NCBI RefSeq assembly: GCF_001507545.1
Contig: NZ_LQBP01000010.1
Span: 1 to 64,000 of the forward strand
Direction: 5' to 3'
DNA from: Ruegeria profundi
GTDB taxonomy: Bacteria; Pseudomonadota; Alphaproteobacteria; Rhodobacterales; Rhodobacteraceae
Length of the DNA stretch: 64,000 nucleotides
Below, piece after piece: positions 1 through 9,570 of the stretch (the stretch's first letter is position 1; each line of letters begins with the position of its first letter). The notes beneath the pieces are model-generated. The model was given only the letters and a program-made list of their open reading frames with translations. It did no database searches and was not told where the DNA came from. Both the position numbers and the translations under genes were made by a program.

Positions 1-85
1 CGACTGACGCATCGGTTGCGATCAGATTAACGACCTCGCGCCACTTCCTGGACCGAGGCAATGTGCCAAGCCTGATGTGTCCCAT
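1..85 (-). CDS. Hypothetical protein, N-terminal 28 residues only
   Basis: An open reading frame starts with ATG at 85 and runs off the left edge of the window. A clear GGAGGA ribosome-binding site lies just upstream of the ATG on the minus strand. The peptide starts MGHIRLGTLPRSRKW and is basic at first. I do not recognise a domain in so short a piece, and function cannot be assigned. Confidence 0.6.
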   Translation of the reverse strand, partial: MGHIRLGTLPRSRKWREVVNLIATDASV

Positions 86-219
86 CAGTTCCTCCCTTGT
101 CTGCAGAGTCATGCAACCCTCGGGCGAATGTAAAGGAAAAAACGGGCGCACCCGCTTACCCTACGCTTACCCGACTTGAGTATCAGGCGCGAGATCGTCT
201 CGTAAGTCTTTGAAAACAG

Positions 220-295
220 TGGTGAGCCGTGCAGGATTCGAACCTGCGACCCACTGATTAAAAGTCAGTTGCTCTACCAACTGAGCTAACGGCCC
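220..295 (-). tRNA. tRNA-Lys (anticodon TTT)
   Basis: The reverse strand folds as a full cloverleaf: acceptor GGGCCGT pairs with ACGGCTC, the D arm is present, the anticodon loop is CTTTTAA, and the T arm contains GGTTCGAATCC. The 3' CCA is encoded at 220-222. Anticodon TTT reads Lys codons. Confidence 0.97.
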
Positions 296-513
296 ACTCT
301 ATGTTTGATCTTTCGATCTTGCGCGCTCACTAGGACAATTTGCCAACTGGGTTCAAGCCCTAAATTTGCGCATCGTTTTGCCGTTACACAGCGTGTATCC
401 GGCGTCCCGATAGGCGGCCTAATTAGGCAGGTGGCGCGGGGGGGTCAACCCCTTTTTTCAGGAATCTTCACCGCAGGGTGGATTCCTTTCTGGCGCAAGG
501 TTATATGCGCGCC

Positions 514-1347
514 ATGCAAGGAATATTCACCTCTGGTTTGCCCTTCATGAAAATGCACGGGCTGGGCAACGACTTTGTTGTCGTGGATGCGCGTGCGCAA
601 ACGGTTGAGATCACGCCCGCAATCGCTCAGGCGGTCGGGCACCGGCATTTTGGCGTTGGCTTCGATCAGCTGGCCGTAATCGAAAACGGCGTTGCGGATG
701 CGCATTTGGTGTTTTTCAATGCAGATGGGTCCACCTCGGCCGCTTGCGGGAATGCGACCCGCTGTATCGCCCGCTTCCTGATGGAGGAAACAGGCCGGTC
801 CGAACTAACCCTGACCACCGAGCGCGGCACGCTTCATGCACGCGATGCGGGTGATGGTCTGACCTCGGTCAACATGGGGCAGCCGCAAGTGGACTGGCAC
901 GAAATTCCCCTGGCTGAAGAGACCGATACGCTGGAACTGCCGATTGAAGGCGCGCCAACTGCCTCTGGGATGGGCAACCCCCACTGCACTTTCTTTGTGG
1001 AAGATGCCGAGGCGATCCCCTTGGCTGAGTTTGGGTCGCGGTATGAGCATCACCCGCTTTACCCAGAACGTACTAATGTTCAGGTGGCGCAGATCGTCGG
1101 GCCGGATCACATCCGCATGCGCGTATGGGAACGTGGCGTCGGGATTACGCTGGCCTCTGGGTCATCGTCCTGCGCGACGGCAGTTGCTGCCGCTCGGCGT
1201 GGTCTGACCGGGCGCAAGGTGCAGATTGATCTGGACGGCGGCACCATCTGGGTCGACTGGCGCGACGATGGCGTTTGGATGACCGGGCCTACCTGCCATG
1301 TCTTCTCGGGTACGCTGACACCCGAGTTTCTGAGGACACTGGGATGA
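514..1347 (+). CDS. dapF: Diaminopimelate epimerase
   Basis: Interconverts LL- and meso-diaminopimelate in the lysine and peptidoglycan pathway, in the cytoplasm; 277 aa, normal length. The conserved start [11 protein letters not shown] follows a short N-terminal tail. The first catalytic Cys is in AACGNATRC (Cys78). The second catalytic motif, usually ACGSGAC, reads ASGSSSC here, so Ser215 occupies the expected Cys position and the remaining Cys is four residues later (position 220). I chose ATG 514; ATG 505 and ATG 478 in the same frame are alternatives. The stop overlaps the mtaB start as ATGA, so the two genes are translationally coupled. Identity is sure, catalytic detail is odd. Confidence 0.95.
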   Translation: MQGIFTSGLPFMKMHGLGNDFVVVDARAQTVEITPAIAQAVGHRHFGVGFDQLAVIENGVADAHLVFFNADGSTSAACGNATRCIARFLMEETGRSELTLTTERGTLHARDAGDGLTSVNMGQPQVDWHEIPLAEETDTLELPIEGAPTASGMGNPHCTFFVEDAEAIPLAEFGSRYEHHPLYPERTNVQVAQIVGPDHIRMRVWERGVGITLASGSSSCATAVAAARRGLTGRKVQIDLDGGTIWVDWRDDGVWMTGPTCHVFSGTLTPEFLRTLG

Positions 1348-2600
1348 GTGCCCCGAAATTCACCACTCTGGGCTGCCGTCTGAACGCCTATGAAACTGAG
1401 GCGATGAAAGAGTTGTCGCAGCAAGCGGGTCTGTCCAACGCGGTTGTGGTGAACACCTGCGCAGTAACCGCCGAGGCGGTGCGGAAGGCCCGGCAAGAAA
1501 TCCGCAAACTGCGCCGCGAAAACCCCGATGCCCGGCTGATCGTTACCGGCTGTGCCGCACAGACCGAGCCTGAGACGTTTTCAGCGATGACAGAGGTCGA
1601 CGCTGTCATCGGCAATACCGAAAAGATGCAGCCTGACACCTGGAAAGGCATGGCTGCGGATTTCATTGGCGAGACTGAGGCCGTGCAGGTCGATGACATC
1701 ATGTCGGTCACTGAAACTGCCGGTCATCTGATTGACGGGTTTGGAACGCGGTCCCGGGCCTATGTGCAGGTCCAGAATGGATGTGATCACCGCTGCACCT
1801 TCTGTATCATCCCTTATGGCCGTGGTAACTCGCGCAGCGTCCCTGCGGGCGTGGTGGTGGACCAAATCAAACGGTTGGTGGACAAGGGGTACAACGAGGT
1901 CGTGCTGACCGGCGTAGACCTGACCTCATGGGGTGCTGACCTGCCCGCGCAGCCCAAGCTAGGCGATCTGGTAATGCGGATTCTCAGGCTTGTACCCGAT
2001 CTGCCTCGCCTGCGGATCAGTTCGATCGACTCGATCGAGGTGGATGATAACCTGATGCAGGCCATCGCGACCGAGCCGCGCCTGATGCCGCATCTACACC
2101 TGTCACTGCAGCATGGTGACGACTTGATCCTCAAGCGGATGAAACGCCGCCATTTGCGCGACGACGCCATCCGTTTCACCGAAGAGGCGCGCAAGCTGCG
2201 CCCTGAGATGACCTTTGGCGCCGACATCATCGCGGGCTTTCCGACCGAGTCCGAGACGCATTTCGAGAATTCGTTAAAGCTGGTTGCCGAATGTGATCTG
2301 ACCTGGTTGCACGTCTTCCCCTACTCCAAGCGTGAAGGCACCCCGGCCGCCCGCATCCCGCAGCAGATCAACGGCCAGACTATCAAGGATCGGGCAGCCC
2401 GCCTGCGCAAAGCTGGTGAGGCGCAGGTTGCCAAACACCTGGCCGCTCAGATCGGGAAAACCCATCACATCCTGATGGAGAACCCGCATATGGGCCGGAC
2501 TGAGCAGTTCACCGAAGTGGCGTTTGCATCGCCTCAGCACGAGGGGCAGATCGTGACGGCCAAAGTGCTGGGCTCAACCAAAACACAGCTGATTGCCTGA
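1344..2600 (+). CDS. mtaB: tRNA (t6A37) methylthiotransferase MtaB
   Basis: Radical-SAM enzyme of the MiaB family that converts t6A to ms2t6A at tRNA position 37. The 418-residue protein has the three N-terminal UPF0004 cysteines (about residues 11, 39 and 70) for the auxiliary cluster and the radical-SAM motif CDHRCTFC (147, 151, 154), with a basic TRAM-like C-terminal part. Residues GCRLNAYE near the start are typical of MtaB rather than MiaB. ATG 1344 overlaps the dapF stop (ATGA); a longer reading starting at 1275 lies inside dapF and was rejected. Confidence 0.93.
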   Translation: MSAPKFTTLGCRLNAYETEAMKELSQQAGLSNAVVVNTCAVTAEAVRKARQEIRKLRRENPDARLIVTGCAAQTEPETFSAMTEVDAVIGNTEKMQPDTWKGMAADFIGETEAVQVDDIMSVTETAGHLIDGFGTRSRAYVQVQNGCDHRCTFCIIPYGRGNSRSVPAGVVVDQIKRLVDKGYNEVVLTGVDLTSWGADLPAQPKLGDLVMRILRLVPDLPRLRISSIDSIEVDDNLMQAIATEPRLMPHLHLSLQHGDDLILKRMKRRHLRDDAIRFTEEARKLRPEMTFGADIIAGFPTESETHFENSLKLVAECDLTWLHVFPYSKREGTPAARIPQQINGQTIKDRAARLRKAGEAQVAKHLAAQIGKTHHILMENPHMGRTEQFTEVAFASPQHEGQIVTAKVLGSTKTQLIA

Positions 2601-2611
2601 AGCAGCCTTAT

Positions 2612-3025
2612 TCAGGTCATGGCGGCGGATACCGCAGCCGTATCGTAGAATTCATCATACTCGCAGATCCGACCATCATGGAACCTGCATATAATCACGA
2701 TAGGCGTTTCTACCGTCTTGCCGGTGCCTCTATGCCTCCAGGCGCAGACGTCGATACCAACGACGCGGTCATCCTGTGCGATGGTGTCTTTTAGCGTCCA
2801 GTGCTGCATCTCAAATGCTGTTGTCAGCTCTGCAAGGTATTCCAGCATCTGGGTCTGACCATCGCGTGCGCGGCTGAAATCCAGTCGGTTTTGCCCCTGA
2901 CCCAAGGAGCGCAATCTCAGATCCGTGGTTGTGTATTTTTTCCACATCCTGATATCCGACGCCTTGCAGTCATTCCATTCTGTGAAGGCTTTCCGCATCG
3001 TTTCAACATTGCTTTGCGTGCTCAT
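2612..3025 (-). CDS. SnoaL-like / NTF2-fold protein
   Basis: A 137-residue protein with the look of the SnoaL/NTF2-like cone fold: N-terminal helix with a Trp-Asn pair, a central region rich in Trp and His (near ALTTAFEMQHW and VCAWRHRGTG) and a late FHDGRICEYDEFYD strand typical of the polyketide-cyclase-like branch. Substrate is unknown. ATG 3025 is preceded by TTGGGAGGAT, a strong ribosome-binding site, so the longer frame to 3145, which runs through the pet terminator, was rejected. It is a single gene, convergent with mtaB with 11 bases between stops. Confidence 0.75.
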   Translation of the reverse strand: MSTQSNVETMRKAFTEWNDCKASDIRMWKKYTTTDLRLRSLGQGQNRLDFSRARDGQTQMLEYLAELTTAFEMQHWTLKDTIAQDDRVVGIDVCAWRHRGTGKTVETPIVIICRFHDGRICEYDEFYDTAAVSAAMT

Positions 3026-3114
3026 GATCAATCCTCCCAATGAATACAACTGAAATGCGCTTGCCCCAAAATACGAAAGGGCCGGGCAAGTATAGCACCG
3101 GGAAACGGGGAAAC

Positions 3115-3143
3115 AAAAAAGGCCCGGTGCTGTGCACCGGGCC
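3115..3143 (-). terminator. Intrinsic terminator of petABC
   Basis: A perfect 10-bp stem (GGCCCGGTGC / GCACCGGGCC, loop TGT) at 3121-3143 is followed on the minus strand by six T (3120-3115). It lies 26 bases after the petC stop and before the SnoaL-like gene. Confidence 0.9.
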
Positions 3144-3168
3144 AATTGGGATTTATCGGGCTTTCCGA

Positions 3169-3954
3169 TCAGCTGATCTTTTTGCCTTTATGCGGTGCCC
3201 ACAGGCGCTTGTTTACAAGATACAGCAGCACCGACAGGACCGACAGGAAGATCACGCCGACAAAGCCCGAATACTTACGCTCCATCATCTTCGGCTCGGC
3301 TGTCCACATCAGGAAGGCAGCGATATCTTCGGACATGGCTTCTACGGTTGCCGGATGACCATCAGCGAATTCCACCTGATCTTCAGCCAATGGCGGCGCC
3401 ATCGAAATCCATCCACCGGGGAAGGCTTTGTTTTCGTACAGGATGGTGCCTGCCTCTTCCTTTTCCTCGCCGGTATAGCCATCCAGCAATGAGGCGATGT
3501 ATTCCGGGCCACCCATGCCTTTGAGCAGCTGGTTTATGCCCAGACCATAAGGGCCATGGAAGCCAGCGCGGGCTTTGGCCATCAAGCTCAGGTCAGGCGC
3601 ACCCAATGAATCGTTGGCCGGGAAATGATCCGTCGGGATCGCCGGGCGGAAATCGTCCAGCTCGGGATCGAACACTTCGAAATTGTCCGCCGAATAGGCG
3701 ATCACTTCTTCTTCCGAATATCCCAGCGCCTCAAGGTCGCGCAGCGGAACGTATCTCAGGCCGTGGCAGGCGGCGCAAACCTCAGTATAGACCTGAAGGC
3801 CACGCTGCAACTGGTTCTGATCCCACGTGCCGAAAGGTCCTTCGAACGAGAAATCGAAATCCTCGATATGGGTGTCGTAGGCCCCTGCCGCGAAAGACGC
3901 GGCAGGAGTAAAGGCCATGGCAAACGCGGCGCCGATTGCAAGTTTCTTGAACAT
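3169..3954 (-). CDS. petC: Ubiquinol-cytochrome c reductase, cytochrome c1
   Basis: Haem-c subunit of the bc1 complex, passing electrons from the Rieske protein to soluble or membrane cytochrome c in the periplasm. The 261-residue product has a signal peptide ([15 protein letters not shown].. ending near AAS-FAA), the CAACH haem site (Cys60, Cys63, His64), the late WISMAPPL segment that supplies the axial Met, and a C-terminal membrane anchor with basic end. ATG 3954 has an upstream AGAGGGA site and gives a clean signal peptide; an alternative ATG at 3975 overlaps the petB stop as ATGA. Last gene of petABC. Confidence 0.95.
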   Translation of the reverse strand: MFKKLAIGAAFAMAFTPAASFAAGAYDTHIEDFDFSFEGPFGTWDQNQLQRGLQVYTEVCAACHGLRYVPLRDLEALGYSEEEVIAYSADNFEVFDPELDDFRPAIPTDHFPANDSLGAPDLSLMAKARAGFHGPYGLGINQLLKGMGGPEYIASLLDGYTGEEKEEAGTILYENKAFPGGWISMAPPLAEDQVEFADGHPATVEAMSEDIAAFLMWTAEPKMMERKYSGFVGVIFLSVLSVLLYLVNKRLWAPHKGKKIS

Positions 3955-3971
3955 GTTTCCGGTCCCTCTTG

Positions 3972-5315
3972 TCATTCGGCCGGGGCCGCTGCGGGTGTGG
4001 CATCGGCATCTGCCTTGCCATAATGCGCGTTGAAGTCTTCTTCGATGGTCTCGGGCTGCGGCAGCGGCTTCTCAATGACGCCTAGGATCGGCAGGATCAC
4101 CAGGAAGTAGGCGAACCAGTATGCCGAAGCGATGAGCGAGAAGGTCGCATAAGGTTCTTCCGCGGGCATGGCGCCCAGCCACATTAGCGCAAAGAAGTCG
4201 ATGACCAGCAGGTAGAACCACCATTTGAACATCGGACGATACTTGCCCGAACGCACTGTCGATGTGTCCAGCCAGGGTGCCAGAGCCATCGCCAGGATCG
4301 CACCGAACATCGCCAGAACACCAAAGAACTTGGCGTCGATGATACCGCCGGTGATGAAGCTGGCGAACTGCACGACCCAAACCTCGGACGTGAAGGCCCG
4401 AAGGATGGCGTAGAACGGCAGGAAGTACCATTCAGGCACGATGTGTGCAGGCGTAACCAGCGGGTTGGCCTCAATATAGTTGTCCGGGTGGCCCAGATAG
4501 TTCGGCATAAAGCCGACAATGGCCCAGAACACGACCAGGATTACGGCAAGAGCAAACAGGTCCTTGATCACGAAGTACGGCCAAAACGGCAACGTGTCTT
4601 TCTCGGCCTCTGCTTTGGAAGTCCGACGCACTTCAACACCAGTTGGGTTGTTATTGCCGGTGGTGTGGAAGGCCCAAATATGCACAATTACCAGTCCGGC
4701 AATGATGAACGGCAGCAGGTAGTGCAGCGAGAAAAAGCGGTTCAGCGTCGCGTTGTCCACGGCGGGTCCGCCCAGCAGCCAGGTCTGGATCGCTTCGCCA
4801 ACAAACGGGATCGCGCCAAACAGGCCGGTGATCACGGTCGCACCCCAGAAGGACATCTGACCCCAGGGCAGTACGTAGCCCATGAAGGCGGTGCCCATCA
4901 TCATCAGGTAGATCAGCATGCCGATAATCCACGTGACCTCGCGCGGGGCTTTGTATGAGCCGTAGAACAGGCCGCGGAAGATGTGGATATACACTGCGAC
5001 AAAGAAAAGAGACGCACCGTTTTGGTGCAGATAGCGGATCATATAACCGCCATTCACGTTTCGCATGATGTGTTCGACGCTGGCAAAAGCCAAGTCAACA
5101 TGCGGCGTGTAGTGCATAACCAGGACGATACCGGTGATGATTTGCAACGCCAGACAGAATGTTAGGACGATGCCCCAGATCCACATCCAGTTCAGGTTTT
5201 TGGGCGTGGGAATCATCAGGGTGTCATAAAGAAGGCCGACGATTGGCAAGCGGCTGTGCAACCACTTTTCGCCGTTTGTCTTCGGCTCGTAATGATCGTG
5301 GGGAATTCCGGACAT
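3972..5315 (-). CDS. petB: Ubiquinol-cytochrome c reductase, cytochrome b
   Basis: Membrane core of the bc1 complex, carrying two b-type haems and both quinone sites. The 447-residue protein has about eight hydrophobic helices, the paired His residues of helices II and IV (around [18 protein letters not shown] and [14 protein letters not shown]), and the Qo-site PEWY motif followed by [11 protein letters not shown]. The C-terminal tail is Ala/Pro rich. It is 14 bases downstream of petA and overlaps petC, so the three genes are one operon. Confidence 0.97.
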   Translation of the reverse strand: MSGIPHDHYEPKTNGEKWLHSRLPIVGLLYDTLMIPTPKNLNWMWIWGIVLTFCLALQIITGIVLVMHYTPHVDLAFASVEHIMRNVNGGYMIRYLHQNGASLFFVAVYIHIFRGLFYGSYKAPREVTWIIGMLIYLMMMGTAFMGYVLPWGQMSFWGATVITGLFGAIPFVGEAIQTWLLGGPAVDNATLNRFFSLHYLLPFIIAGLVIVHIWAFHTTGNNNPTGVEVRRTSKAEAEKDTLPFWPYFVIKDLFALAVILVVFWAIVGFMPNYLGHPDNYIEANPLVTPAHIVPEWYFLPFYAILRAFTSEVWVVQFASFITGGIIDAKFFGVLAMFGAILAMALAPWLDTSTVRSGKYRPMFKWWFYLLVIDFFALMWLGAMPAEEPYATFSLIASAYWFAYFLVILPILGVIEKPLPQPETIEEDFNAHYGKADADATPAAAPAE

Positions 5316-5329
5316 GAGTTGGGTCTCCC

Positions 5330-5914
5330 TTAGCCGAGTCTGATGGTGGTTGAGTCAGTCCATTCCGCAGGCGGAACAGGCAGGTTCTCAGGGGCGGGGC
5401 CTTTGCGGATCCGCCCGGCAAGATCGTAGTGCGATCCGTGGCAGGGGCAAAACCAGCCACCAAATTCACCGGCATCGCCAAGTGGGACGCAGCCAAGGTG
5501 GGTGCAGACGCCCATCTGGACCAGCCACGCACCAGGCGCTTCGCCTTCGGGCGACGGCATCACGCGGTTCGCATCGGTCGCGGGTGCATCTGCGGGCAGG
5601 TTCACATTACGTGCCAGAGGGTCAGGCATCGCCTCCACACCATCGGCGTCTTGCTCTTGCGCCGCCTGGATTTCGGCTTCGGTGCGGTGACGAATGAATA
5701 CAGGTTTCCCCAACCATTTCACCGTCAGCTGCGTACCCTGTTCGACGCCGCTGACATCCACGCGGATCGAGGACAGCGCCTGAACGTCTGCCGAGGGATT
5801 CATTTGGTTGATCAGGGGCCATACGGCTGCACCCGTGGCAACGACACCTGCGCCGCCAGCGACGTAGTAGAGGAAATCTCTGCGGGTGCCTTCGTTGTCT
5901 TCTGCGTGGGACAC
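5330..5914 (-). CDS. petA: Ubiquinol-cytochrome c reductase, Rieske iron-sulfur subunit
   Basis: 2Fe-2S subunit of the bc1 complex. The product (194 aa) has a twin-Arg-type N-terminal anchor ([13 protein letters not shown]), a neck, and cluster-binding boxes CTHLGC (Cys137, His139, Cys142) and CPCHGS (Cys156, Cys158, His159). The start is GTG at 5914, chosen because GGAGAG lies just upstream and the protein then begins like other Rieske subunits; a longer frame to 5986 would run through the leader hairpin. First gene of petABC. Confidence 0.95.
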   Translation of the reverse strand: MSHAEDNEGTRRDFLYYVAGGAGVVATGAAVWPLINQMNPSADVQALSSIRVDVSGVEQGTQLTVKWLGKPVFIRHRTEAEIQAAQEQDADGVEAMPDPLARNVNLPADAPATDANRVMPSPEGEAPGAWLVQMGVCTHLGCVPLGDAGEFGGWFCPCHGSHYDLAGRIRKGPAPENLPVPPAEWTDSTTIRLG

Positions 5915-5962
5915 GAGGTTCTCTCCGATTTGTAGCGCCCGAGCACGGGCATATAGCTCGCG

Positions 5963-5980
5963 CACCGCACGAGTGCGGTG
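5963..5980 (-). promoter_or_regulatory. Palindrome / leader hairpin upstream of petA
   Basis: CACCGCACGAGTGCGGTG is an 8-bp perfect inverted repeat around a 2-base centre, 49 bases before the petA start. It would fall at the 5' end of the pet transcript if the promoter at 5993-6022 is used, so it may be an mRNA 5' stem or a protein operator. Confidence 0.5.
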
Positions 5981-5992
5981 TCTCAAGCCGCG

Positions 5993-6022
5993 TATCTAGC
6001 CGGGAGAAATCGGTTCGTCCAG
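5993..6022 (-). promoter_or_regulatory. petA: Possible petABC promoter
   Basis: On the minus strand CTGGAC (6022-6017) and TAGATA (5998-5993) are separated by 18 bases, resembling -35 and -10 boxes. The predicted start of transcription would be close to 5986, about 70 bases ahead of petA. This is a match by eye only. Confidence 0.35.
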
Positions 6023-6109
6023 CGGTCATAGGCGCGCACTACGCCGCATCTGGGCATTCATTTCAGTATTGAGGGCAAAATTTTCAATGCCTGGCCCGGT
6101 TTATGGGCA

Positions 6110-6134
6110 AAAATCCGGGGTTCAACCGGATTTT
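6110..6134 (-). terminator. Probable terminator of the GST gene
   Basis: AAAATCCGG / CCGGATTTT form a 9-bp stem around a 7-base loop. Read on the minus strand the stem ends in a run of five T. It lies about 160 bases after the GST stop, rather far, so the assignment is tentative. Confidence 0.5.
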
Positions 6135-6292
6135 GGCCAATGTGATTCGGTGAAATAATTCGTTGCCACAAGCGCCTGAATCGGAACCTGCCGGCCAAGG
6201 TGGAGTGTTGGGTTTGAAATAGCTGCCGCTCGGCGGCGCGGTTTCACGCATCGCCACATTTAACCGCCATACGAAATCTTTCGGCTTGTTGC

Positions 6293-6901
6293 CTAACTTG
6301 GCGGACGGGTGGCGACCATGCTGGGTCGTTCGCTGAATGCGGCAAACCAAGCCGCCAGCGCATCATTGCCGCCGCGCCAACCACGTGCATCATGACGCAG
6401 GTCCAGATAGCCCAGCGCACAAGCCACAGCGATCTGACCCATATCCAGCGAACCTGACAAATGCGCCATCCAGCGCTGATTTAGCGCAGCACAGGCGCGC
6501 TCAATCTTGACCCACTGCGCCTCGACCCACTCATCCCATTGCTTGTCCTCAGGGCGCAAGCGGGCTTCGTATGTCATCAACAAAGCAGCATCCAGAATGC
6601 CATCAGCCAATGCTTCAAGCGTCAGAACGTCCCAACGCCGCGCGCCTTCGGGATAAAACCCCGCTTCGGCACGCGCGTCGAAGAACGCGCAGATCACGCG
6701 GCTGTCAAACAGGGTTGGGCCGTCCGGGCGTTCCAACGCTGGAACTTTCGTTAACGGGTTCTTGCCTTCCAGCGGCGCAGCGGGCGAGAGCGGCGTTCCC
6801 GCAACCGTTTCCAGATCAACATCTTGCAACTGGTTGGTTTCGTGCAACAACACCATGACCTTGCGCACATAAGGTGACGTCTGACTGTGATAGAGTTTCA
6901 T
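6293..6901 (-). CDS. Glutathione S-transferase family protein
   Basis: Cytosolic GST of 202 residues. The N-terminal thioredoxin-like half starts MKLYHSQTSPYVRKVMVLLHE, includes the NPLTKVPALERPDG turn with cis-Pro and the DSRVICAFFD Ser-containing glutathione-binding segment. The C-terminal half is helical. Substrate is not predictable. It stands alone, upstream of and in the same direction as petABC but 380 bases away with a likely terminator between. Confidence 0.85.
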   Translation of the reverse strand: MKLYHSQTSPYVRKVMVLLHETNQLQDVDLETVAGTPLSPAAPLEGKNPLTKVPALERPDGPTLFDSRVICAFFDARAEAGFYPEGARRWDVLTLEALADGILDAALLMTYEARLRPEDKQWDEWVEAQWVKIERACAALNQRWMAHLSGSLDMGQIAVACALGYLDLRHDARGWRGGNDALAAWFAAFSERPSMVATRPPS

Positions 6902-7013
6902 TCGCGCTCTCCTTGGATGGGCCGACCTTACAGCACGGTGGCTGAAACGAAACCCGCCATTTTCGCGCCGTGATACCTCTTGCAGAAGCCTACCTACCTT
7001 GGCAAAGTCGCGG

Positions 7014-7158
7014 CGTTCTCAGGGCGGGGCGGAATTCCCCACCGGCGGTATGCGGGCGATGATCCGTAAGCCCGCGAGCGGCCTCGGACCTGTTCGGGGT
7101 GTCAGCAGATCTGGTGAGAGGCCAGAGCCGACGGTTAAAGTCCGGATGAAAGAGAACG
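7014..7158 (+). promoter_or_regulatory. FMN riboswitch (RFN element)
   Basis: The closing stem CGTTCTC (7014-7020) pairs with GAGAACG (7152-7158), and the conserved blocks AGGGCGGGGCGGAATTCCCC, CCCGCGAGCG, GTCAGCAGATCTGGTGAGA, CCAGAGCCGACGG and AGTCCGGATGAAAGAGAAC occur in order. This is the FMN aptamer that normally lowers riboflavin gene expression when FMN is abundant. It precedes ribH2. An 8-bp stem-loop follows at once (7163-7184), with no clear U tract, so control may act on translation. Confidence 0.95.
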
Positions 7159-7234
7159 TGCAACGCGCCGTTGATGCGGCGTGTCTGCTCGTGATCGCCT
7201 TGGGTGACGTGTCTGTTTTGCTAAGGAGATCATG

Positions 7235-7675
7235 ATGACACACACCCGCTATGCCTTCGTCAAAGCCAACTGGCATTCTGATATTGTCGACCGCGCGCTC
7301 GATGGGTTTCTGCAACTCATCCCCGCCGGGCAAGTCGATGTGTTCGACGTCCCCGGCGCGTTCGAGATGCCCCTGCTGGCGTGTGATCTGGCCCAAACCG
7401 GGCGCTACGCCGCTATTGCCTGTGCTGCTTTCGTCGTGGATGGCGGCATTTACCGGCACGACTTTGTGGCGCAGGCCGTGGTTGATGGCCTGATGCGGGC
7501 CGGACTGGATACCGGCATACCGGTGCTGTCTGTGTCTTTGACACCGCACCAGTATCAGGAAACCGACCACCACGACGCCATTTACCGCGATCACTTTGTG
7601 CAAAAAGGTCGCGAAGCGGCCCAAGCGGCTCTGCAAATCACCAAGACGCGCGCCGGGTTGGCCGTCGCCGCGTGA
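7235..7675 (+). CDS. ribH2: 6,7-dimethyl-8-ribityllumazine synthase, type II
   Basis: Condenses 5-amino-6-ribitylaminouracil with dihydroxybutanone phosphate to make lumazine, the penultimate step of riboflavin synthesis. The 146-residue product resembles the RibH2 type known from Brucella and rhizobia, with the VPGAFEMPLLA segment, ACAAFVVDGGIYRHDFVAQAV and the late HHDAIYRDHF region. Two ATG codons lie side by side (7232, 7235); AAGGAG at 7223-7228 gives better spacing to 7235. The FMN riboswitch directly upstream and the absence of other rib genes suggest a stand-alone, FMN-controlled copy. A strong 9-bp hairpin follows the stop. Confidence 0.93.
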   Translation: MTHTRYAFVKANWHSDIVDRALDGFLQLIPAGQVDVFDVPGAFEMPLLACDLAQTGRYAAIACAAFVVDGGIYRHDFVAQAVVDGLMRAGLDTGIPVLSVSLTPHQYQETDHHDAIYRDHFVQKGREAAQAALQITKTRAGLAVAA

Positions 7676-7685
7676 CGTGACCAAA

Positions 7686-7709
7686 GGTTGAGGCTGTAAC
7701 GCCTCAACC
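7686..7709 (+). terminator. Hairpin after ribH2
   Basis: GGTTGAGGC / GCCTCAACC is a perfect 9-bp stem with a 6-base loop, 10 bases after the ribH2 stop. No T run follows, so it may be a weak terminator or an mRNA 3'-stabilising structure. Confidence 0.55.
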
Positions 7710-7771
7710 GCAAATCCCCTTGAGGCCGCGGGCCTTGCCCGCTAATCACGACGCGCAAAGGAGCATGCCCC

Positions 7772-8872
7772 ATGTCGATGAACAGTTTCGGACATCTTTT
7801 CCGCGTCACCACCTGGGGCGAAAGCCACGGACCCGCCTTGGGCGCCACCGTGGACGGCTGCCCGCCGGGCGTGGAAATTGACGAAAGCATGATCCAACAC
7901 TGGCTGGATAAACGCAAACCGGGACAAAACAAATTCACCACACAGCGGCGAGAGCCCGATCAGGTGAAAATCCTGTCCGGCGTGTTTGAGGGTCAGACCA
8001 CCGGAACACCCGTCCAGCTGATGATCGAGAACACCGATCAGCGCTCGAAAGACTACGGCGATATCATGGACAAGTTCCGACCGGGCCATGCCGATATCAC
8101 CTATTGGCAGAAATACGGCATCCGGGATTATCGCGGCGGCGGGCGCAGTTCGGCCCGCGAGACTGCGTCGCGGGTGGCTGCTGGTGGGCTGGCACGCGAG
8201 GCAATCAAACAGATCGCGCCAAACCTTCAAATCACCGGCTATATGACGCAAATCGGACCAAACAGGATCGACCGGGCAAATTTCGACTGGTCCCAGATCG
8301 AACAGAACCCGTTCTGGACACCTGATGCGCAGGCGGCCGCGGATTGGGCAACCTATCTGGACGACCTGCGCAAATCCGGCAACTCGGTCGGCGCGGTCAT
8401 CGAAGTGGTCGCGCGCGGTGTACCTGCCGGGATCGGAGCGCCCGTTTACGCCAAGTTAGACACTGATCTGGCCGCAGCGATGATGTCGATCAACGCCGTC
8501 AAAGGTGTTGAGATCGGCGAAGGTATGGCCGCCGCCGAACTGACAGGTGAAGCCAACGCAGACGAGATTTTCATGGGTCAGGACGGCCCGCAATACAGCT
8601 CGAACCACTCCGGCGGTATTCTGGGCGGGATTTCGACCGGGCAGGACATCGTGGTGCGGTTCGCGGTAAAACCAACCTCGTCCATCCTGACCACCCGCAA
8701 GACGATTACCAAGTCCGGGGAAGAAACCGAAATCATCACCAAGGGCCGCCACGATCCCTGCGTGGGCATCCGTGCGGTGCCGGTAGGTGAGGCGATGATG
8801 GCCTGCGTAATCCTCGACCACCTGCTGCTGCATCGCGGCCAGATCGGAGAGAACCGTGGACGGATCGGCTGA
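7772..8872 (+). CDS. aroC: Chorismate synthase
   Basis: Last shikimate-pathway enzyme; converts 5-enolpyruvylshikimate-3-phosphate to chorismate with reduced FMN. The 366-residue protein shows the family signatures [18 protein letters not shown] near the start, the [14 protein letters not shown] block around residue 130, and [20 protein letters not shown] precedes the ATG. It needs FMN, and sits next to the FMN-controlled ribH2, although that is only suggestive. The last 17 bases overlap the following HD gene. Confidence 0.97.
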   Translation: MSMNSFGHLFRVTTWGESHGPALGATVDGCPPGVEIDESMIQHWLDKRKPGQNKFTTQRREPDQVKILSGVFEGQTTGTPVQLMIENTDQRSKDYGDIMDKFRPGHADITYWQKYGIRDYRGGGRSSARETASRVAAGGLAREAIKQIAPNLQITGYMTQIGPNRIDRANFDWSQIEQNPFWTPDAQAAADWATYLDDLRKSGNSVGAVIEVVARGVPAGIGAPVYAKLDTDLAAAMMSINAVKGVEIGEGMAAAELTGEANADEIFMGQDGPQYSSNHSGGILGGISTGQDIVVRFAVKPTSSILTTRKTITKSGEETEIITKGRHDPCVGIRAVPVGEAMMACVILDHLLLHRGQIGENRGRIG

Positions 8873-9518
8873 TCTGCGTTCGCGCCTGCGCGCCGTGGTC
8901 GCGCAGCGGATGGAGACCGATCCAGCGCATGATCTGGCGCATTTGGACAGGGTTTGGGTGAACGCTCAGGCCATTGCAGACGCGCAGACCGATCTGCCGG
9001 TTTTGCTGGCGGCCAGCTATCTGCACGATCTGGTGAACCTACCCAAGGATGACCCCCAGCGGCACCTGGCCTCACGGCGCTCGGCTGCAGAATCAGAGCC
9101 TATATTGGGCAAACTTGGCTATAGCGCAGATCAGATCCACGCCATTCAGCACGCGATCGAAGCGCATAGTTTTTCGGCGAATATCATGCCTTTGTCGCCT
9201 GAGGCCTGTATCCTGCGCGACGCGGACAGGCTGGATGCGCTGGGTGCGATTGGCATTGCGCGCAACTTTTCCGTCTCGGGCGCGTTGGGACGGGCGTTGT
9301 ACGACCCGGCCGATCCGTTTGCCGCGAATCGCGGCCTGGATGACCTGACCTACTCTCTGGACCATTGGAAGGTAAAGCTGTTGGCGCTGCCCGGCGACAT
9401 GCTGACAGACGGTGGCCGCGCAATCGCTCAGAGGCGTGTTCAACGCATGATCCGCTTTCTCGAAGAGTTTTCCGAGGAAATTGGCACCGTCTTGCCCGCC
9501 GATTGGATCACGCGCTGA
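8856..9518 (+). CDS. HD-domain phosphohydrolase
   Basis: A 220-residue protein like the YedJ group of HD-domain metal phosphohydrolases. Metal ligands expected for the fold are visible as His ([10 protein letters not shown], about residue 29), the HD doublet in SYLHDLV (57-58), a central HAIEAHSF and the late Asp in [10 protein letters not shown]. Substrate is unknown. The start is GTG at 8856 inside the 3' end of aroC, next to GGAGAG, which implies translational coupling. Confidence 0.85.
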   Translation: MDGSADLRSRLRAVVAQRMETDPAHDLAHLDRVWVNAQAIADAQTDLPVLLAASYLHDLVNLPKDDPQRHLASRRSAAESEPILGKLGYSADQIHAIQHAIEAHSFSANIMPLSPEACILRDADRLDALGAIGIARNFSVSGALGRALYDPADPFAANRGLDDLTYSLDHWKVKLLALPGDMLTDGGRAIAQRRVQRMIRFLEEFSEEIGTVLPADWITR

Positions 9519-9570
9519 ACTCGTTGACTTGCCGTTGATCTTTCCTGCGTAAAAGAGCAGGGTCGCGCGC

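Larger units (their letters stand above)
5915..6292. other. Intergenic region petA - gst
   Basis: 378 bases without a supported gene. It holds the petABC leader palindrome and possible promoter (5963-6022) and a terminator-like hairpin for the upstream GST gene (6110-6134). Nothing else was recognised. Confidence 0.6.
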
